Below are positions 58,583 through 64,000 of a stretch of DNA of 64,000 nucleotides, one piece after another. The notes under the pieces are model-generated. The model made no database searches. It was not told the DNA's origin and saw only the letters and a program-made list of their open reading frames with translations. Source of the stretch: Fallopia convolvulus (taxonomy: Eukaryota; Streptophyta; Magnoliopsida; Caryophyllales; Polygonaceae); NCBI GenBank assembly GCA_964016875.1, contig OZ024726.1, positions 54,677,325 through 54,741,324 on the forward strand, read 5' to 3'. Position 1 is the stretch's first letter. Every line of letters begins with the position of its first letter. A program made the position numbers and the translations under genes.

Positions 58583-61500
58583 TCAGGCATTAATTTCTGA
58601 ATTGCATTGGTGCTCTCTGCTACAACTTCTCCTGCCCCAAAACATGCTTGAGCAGCTGGTTCTCTCCAGCCTCGGACCTTCCGTCTTGTACCGGTCATCC
58701 AAAGTTGACTGGGACCCATCTTCTCTCTCTGAGTCCCGGGGTTCAAAGGAAGGGCAGGATCCATCAGTACAATTGCAAAGAGGCATAGTGACTGAAGGAA
58801 AAGGATTGCAGGAAACTGGACAGAATAGATCAGATGAAACCGAAGCTACACGGCTTTTTCCAATTTCAGCTGGTGATGATGTAATTGCAGGGGTGCTTAG
58901 AGAGTCCCGTGGGTGAAGCATACAAGGTGTGCAGAAACTGAGGGAATTCGGTAGTTTTATTTCCTTTTCTTGGGAAACCGGTAATTTGGAAAACGATAGG
59001 ATGCCGTGTCTACATAGAGGACAGGGGATTGATCCTGGTGGGCCCACCGTTTCAGAAGGAATGTTGCTGGACGAGCATAAATATAGCGCACATTTGACAC
59101 ACAGCTGATGCTTACAACCTGCTTGATAAATGAGATTACATAAATTATGTAATAATAGTTTGATAGATACAAGTGAACCCTGAAAATGGCAATTTAACTA
59201 GCACAGTTCATCATAAGATAGAAAATTTTGCACACTTAAACGGAATGCCAAAAGTGTGTTAAGCTAGTAGTAACCAATCCTACATCAAAATGACCCAATG
59301 AGTAAATAAAGATAGGTTTGAACCTTCAGCTGCGACACTGCAAGCTCTCTCCAGGCAGACAGCACAGGTATCGTATTCATCAGAGGTAGCTGAAGGTAGC
59401 AACCCAGTATCCCTGTGCAGAAATTAAATGTTGTAGTTGAGTTTCTATTGAGATTCAAGACATCAATGTCAGAAAATTCCAGGAAACAGCAATTGCAGTT
59501 TTACAGAAGGATGATCATATGATGGATTAAAAGTTGATGTAGAAGATAAAAAAAACAGTTAATACAGAAATCTCAGCCACAATTTATTTTTGAAATTACC
59601 TCGCTATTTCCAGCACACTCATAAGAGGCAATGCCAGATATTTTGAATGGGGAAAGGCAGGAATTATTGCCTCAGAATTAACAGCCAGTAACGGTTCAAG
59701 CCAATGACGACCCCACATTTTTGCCACGTCAACTGGAAGCCAACTGCAGGTAATGGCGTAACGCAACTGTGAATATATAATAACTGCTAACAAGACCATT
59801 CAAAAAGACCTTTTTAAATCTTACCCATTGCAGTTCAAAGTTAACCGACCGGCGCCTTTTGCAAGGAGGATCTGTGCCAGGAGGAAAATTTAATCTCAAT
59901 GCTGAAATGTGGTATGTTTAGGAAAATAAAATAAAAGAGTATTCTGAGAGAGAACAAGACATTCACCTGGCAACATTTAAGATTCCCTCCACAAGCAGCA
60001 TAATGCAAAGGCGTACTTCCAGCTCCTGTGATTTCCAAAAAAAATTAGAGTTTTGATGTATACAACTGTGATGTCTAAAGATCAACAAACAAAACAAATA
60101 TAAGGCAAACAGCCAACCTACTAAATCCATGGATGTGCCATAGTGAAATGTTACAGCTGACACATTTGCTTGAAGATCGAGTAGGAGCTGAATGCAGTCA
60201 AAGTATCCATTCAAGGCAGCCATATGAAGGGCTGTGATACCACCATCAGCTGCCTTATTGACATATTTGGACAAAGCACTACAAAAGCCAAACAGGCATA
60301 GTATGAGTATGGACCATTTAAATAAAGCAAGCATTTATTTTCCTATAGAGAAAGTAACATCATGGTTGGCTTTTAAATTTTCTAAGTACAAGAAATGCAA
60401 ACAGTAGCATCTTTTTTTTTTTTTTTTAATTTCTTTCTATAGGCTACATATCTCCACACAAGTCAAGAAGGTTCTTAATACCTAAGGACTGAAGCCAAAC
60501 AAAGAAAATTAATACATTTGTATGACTGACCTTGTTCTATGACATGTGCAGAAAACATGAAATAATTACATTAAAACAAAAAGATAATTACTCTAGCTAC
60601 AGGTTTGCACTAGACAAGAAGGCAAAATGAAAATGAACTAAGCCTAAAGTTCACCAGCACAGAACAAAGAATAACTATTAGTCTATTACCCTACCAAATC
60701 AGAAGTTCTACTAAGAAATCTAAGATGTGCAGTCAATACAAATCACAAGAATAATTATTGACAGTCAGAGGTCAGGGAATGCCTTTGCTCGGGTTTGCTC
60801 CTTGTGCTGGATTCATCACCTTCCTGAGTAATTAACAAATCCAGAGGTGCACTAGGGACGAAATCAGCCAGCACCAGTCTCATGCATCTTGCATGTCCAT
60901 TCACTGCTGCAAAATGGAGAGCAGTCCTGCCTGTGAGATAATCTGCTCTTGTGACCTGACGACAAGAGCAAGAAATTAAAACAAAAGTACAAAATTAAAC
61001 CAACAGCAAAATTGAGCACACCCACAACAGATTGTAAGTCAAGTATTTCAAAAACATGTCAACAGAAACACAAGCATCCAGAACCGAGGGTATGAAGAAA
61101 ATCAGAAGACTCACATTGCATTTGAAGAGCAAGAGGGTCTGGACAACTTCCCAATGGCCGTATCTACATGCTTGCATCAGGGCCGTCTTTGTTTAAATTC
61201 AAGACAAATTCAAACAGAGGAAATATAAGACAAAGACACACAAACAACAAGAATTAGATTCCACATAGAGATCAAACTGTAATTGGCTAATCATTCAACC
61301 AAAGCTGAAATTCAATAGCACTCCCATTAACAATCCACCAAAAATGAGCTGATATACACAGAAAATTTTGCCATAAAATACACAATCAGGCAATGAAAGA
61401 ATACTGAATCAAATAACAAGACCGTATTTTGTTTCTACCTGACCACAATAATTCCGAGAATTCACATCAGCCCCGTTCTCAAGCAACAGCGTAACAATCT

Positions 61501-61790
61501 GATCACCAATCAAAATGAAGACGGTTAAAAGAGGAAACAAGCAAACCCTAAAAACGACCAGAAATTGAAGAAATTCAAGCAAAAGGCAAAAGAGATGAAT
61601 TCAGCCAGTAAACCTCGTTGTGGCCCTTGGCAGCGGCGAAATGGAGAGGAGAATTGAGGCCGCCGAAGGTGGAGTATTTGGCAAGGCAAGGGTTGAACTC
61701 CAAGAGCATCTTCGCCTCCAGCAGATCGCCGTCCCTCGCTGCCGATACCAGCCTCTCGCCGGACGCCGAGCAACCGAACGAGTTTCCCAT
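58583..61790 (-). CDS. XBAT33: E3 ubiquitin ligase, ankyrin-repeat RING protein, XBAT33 type
   Basis: Ten exons on the minus strand: 61790-61614, 61498-61439, 61186-61115, 60955-60783, 60278-60118, 60025-59967, 59871-59825, 59743-59600, 59412-59324 and 59118-58583. They total 1,518 bp, 505 residues, about the length I recall for Arabidopsis XBAT33 (508). The N-terminus MGNSFGCSASGERLVSAARD has a possible myristoylation Gly. Ankyrin repeats fill about residues 10-270 (SPLHFAAAKGHNE, TALMQACRYGHWEVV, TALHFAAVNGHARC, ITALHMAALNGYFDC, STPLHYAACGGNLKCCQ). A RING finger follows at about 310-380 (CAVCLERACSVAAEGC, KHQLCVKCALYLC, PCPLCRHG). The end MFWGRRSCSREHQCNSEINA matches the XBAT33 C-terminus. 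It would attach ubiquitin to substrates picked by the ankyrin repeats. Exon 4 ends with a GC donor (60782-60781). Confidence 0.95.
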
Positions 61791-64000
61791 TGCTTCCGCT
61801 GCGAACGCCGGCCGCCGCCGCCTCCACCGCTGGCCTGTTTCTCTCCCTCTCTCTGTGTGGGGTTTCAGGTGATGGGCTTCTGATTTGAGGGAATTTGTTG
61901 ACTGATTGGGTCAACTGTTAGTTGGATTTTTGTAAAAAAACAAACAGAATTGAAGGTTGTCAGAGAAAGATGAAGCCTTGGAAGAGCCAATTGATTCAAA
62001 CTTACAATTTGAATTGTTAGGGTTGTTTGAGAGATTATTGTGATAAAATAGGGTGACTCAGACACACCACCTCAATTAGGCCAAATGGAAAAAGCAAGTT
62101 GCTTTCAGTTGTTAGACGAAAAAGGCAGACGAAAGGGACCATGTACAGAAGAGAGGGGCAAGGTTTGATTCTTGAGTTGTTGAAGAATTTTTAAGGCGAT
62201 TTAAATGTTCACCAAAGAAAAGGTGATTTAATTTAAATTCCTGCTTAAGAAAAATATCTTAAGCAACAAATTAACGTATAAAATCATTCCAGCTTAAGGT
62301 TTGATTCTTGAGTTGTTGATTTTGTTTTTTTGAATGACGTGATGATATGCACTTGTGGTGGTGGTTCATGCATTTTAGCCGGCCAAGTTTGTTATATTTT
62401 TATTTCGGAAAAATATGTAGCATTTCTCACATTACCCAGTCTTGGTACTATTAAAGTCCGGTATGTTGATAATCTGGAGGTCGTGTGTGTAACGAATCTA
62501 GTATACAAACTCAATAAGGTTCTAACCCAAATCATATGATAATGGGTGGCTTATATACTATTTGTAGTTTTTAATTTCAAATGTAAGACAACTCTCAACA
62601 GGTACACAATGAATATGTGTTAATGGGAGTTATAGGCACTGACTTTAAGTGAGATTTCAAATAACATTTCGTGAAAGTGTTTATATAAATTTAAATGGAT
62701 TTGTTGGTCCACCAAGACAACTTGTACGCATTTGTAAAGATTGGATTGTATCTGCAAAAATAATATTCATCTGGGAGGATGGAAAATTATGAAAATGGCA
62801 AGTACGTTTACACTTTGACCTTTAACTTATACCCCTTTCAAATTCCTTATTACCCTTTTCATCAAGAAAAAATATTCGTGGTTGTACCTCTTTTGATCAA
62901 TTTGCCCCTCACCTTTTATTAAAGGGTGTAATCTAACATTTTTCAACAAGCAAATTAGAGCTTTTTCGTATCAACAAAATATGTTAAAATAAGATTCAAT
63001 TAAGTCTTTGTAAGCCACGAGAGCGGGACCAAATCGAGGAAACTCTGAGCTTATTTATAATCACTACTAGAAACTAAAAATGTAATTGTATTATATGCAT
63101 GGATTATTAAAATTGCGATTCAAGTCCTAAAATCGTACGATTTTACGATCCAAATTCAGGTGACAATTCGAATTGTAGTGAAAAATCGTTTTACATCAGA
63201 ATTGCAATAGAATCGTATCAGAATCGTACATAATCGTAAAAAATCGTAAAATAGTAACATTTTGTAGGTTTAATTTATAAAACTCAACTAGAAGGCCCAA
63301 TTCTTCTAAAAATAAATAAATGGCCTAAATTAAGCTATTATAACTTTATAATCTTGCATTTGATATGAAAAAATTTCACAAAATTATTCTATATTTATTT
63401 ATTTTTAATAAAATACATTTTTTCTTACAAAATCCACACTTATTTTTATTTTTTTCCCTATTTTTAAATCCCTTACAAACCCAAACCCACTCATAATTTA
63501 TTTATTTTTCATAAAATTAATCAAAAAAATTTTTTCACGCAATCACTCATAATATAAGTCATTTTTCACAAAGTACACGCACAATTTGAGTTTTTTCATA
63601 TGAATACTAAAATTTTACACTTAAAAAACTCAAATATTCTAGTATTATAAAACATCTCTCTCATATATAGATGCTTTGTGAATAAATTATGGTCAATTTT
63701 AAAAAAAATTATTACCTTATATTAGTGTAAGTTTTCATGAAATAATCATACTTTTTTCTTTTTTTTTTCACCTAATATCAATGTTTTAAAAAAATATTCA
63801 TATTTATTTATGATGTAAAATCTTACGATTCTACGATCCGATCCATAAAGCCTATCACGATCTGATCCTAAAATCCCGATTTAAATAACAATTTTATATG
63901 TACAAAGTTCTTGTAGGATTCAAAATGTCAATTTTTAAATTAATCTCAATCTAGTTAACATTGTTATTTTACATGGATCTAACATGGCGGCATCAATTCT
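61791..64000. other. XBAT33 promoter side and AT-rich intergenic DNA
   Basis: A 5'UTR-like CT/AG-rich part lies at 61791-61870 and the presumed promoter to about 62170. Beyond that no gene was seen. Blocks at 63105-63260 and 63810-63890 share ATCGTA and TTACGATTTTACGATCC-type motifs in opposite orientation and may be arms of a decayed inverted-repeat element. Confidence 0.45.
63105..63890. repeat. Possible decayed inverted-repeat element with AATCGTA motifs
   Basis: The left arm (AAAATTGCGATTCAAGTCC, CGATTTTACGATCC) and right arm (ACGATTCTACGATCCGATCC, TTAAATAACAATTTTAT) look like diverged inverted ends about 780 bp apart. AATCGTA is repeated many times in the left arm. No target duplication was found. 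Confidence 0.35.

Overview
This window is eudicot plant nuclear DNA, possibly from an asterid (the species cannot be fixed from sequence alone). Evidence: spliced genes with GT-AG introns and plant-specific families (a TFL1/BFT-type PEBP gene, an XBAT33-type ankyrin-RING ligase, MSBP), and a dense set of typical plant transposons. About four fifths is transposon-derived or AT-rich intergenic DNA. Five host genes look intact. No bacterial features, CRISPR array, rRNA or functional tRNA gene were seen.

Layout. 1-7383: right part of a CACTA (En/Spm-type) transposon on the minus strand, with a TNPA-like gene, a decayed TNP2 transposase gene, three clusters of an 18-bp palindrome and a right terminus reading TGGTGTAGTG. 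7384-10161: Helitron-like DNA carrying a Stowaway MITE and a hAT-type MITE. 10650-11905: decayed LINE plus a small SINE. 11911-19970: a complete Athila-type LTR retrotransposon (minus, 5-bp TSD) that keeps gag and protease but lacks RT, RNase H and integrase; its gag is split by a nested solo LTR. 20151-21419: non-autonomous MULE. 22303-23208: 5'-truncated LINE. 24255-25146: plus-strand Helitron pair.

26136-34843 is a gene island: MSBP (plus), an ARFRP1/ARLB1-type small GTPase (minus) and protein phosphatase inhibitor-2 (plus). MSBP and the GTPase converge; the GTPase and inhibitor-2 diverge from a promoter region of about 0.8 kb. As I recall it, the same three families lie together on Arabidopsis chromosome 5, so this looks like ancestral gene order. 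35472-38355 holds a Stowaway, a foldback MULE, a tRNA-derived SINE and a larger MULE, each bounded by target duplications.

38686-52940 is a pile of minus-strand Helitrons joined head to tail. The largest (46278-52940) contains three exons, introns included, of a captured cellulose synthase (CESA) gene. 52941-56244 is AT-rich intergenic DNA. 56390-57308 is a four-exon PEBP gene of the TFL1/CEN/BFT clade. 58583-61790 is a ten-exon XBAT33-type E3 ligase on the minus strand, with one apparent GC-AG intron. 61791-64000 holds its promoter and AT-rich DNA with a degenerate repeat. The host genes act in unrelated processes (membrane steroid/heme binding, Golgi trafficking, PP1 control, flowering, ubiquitination) and do not form a pathway cluster.
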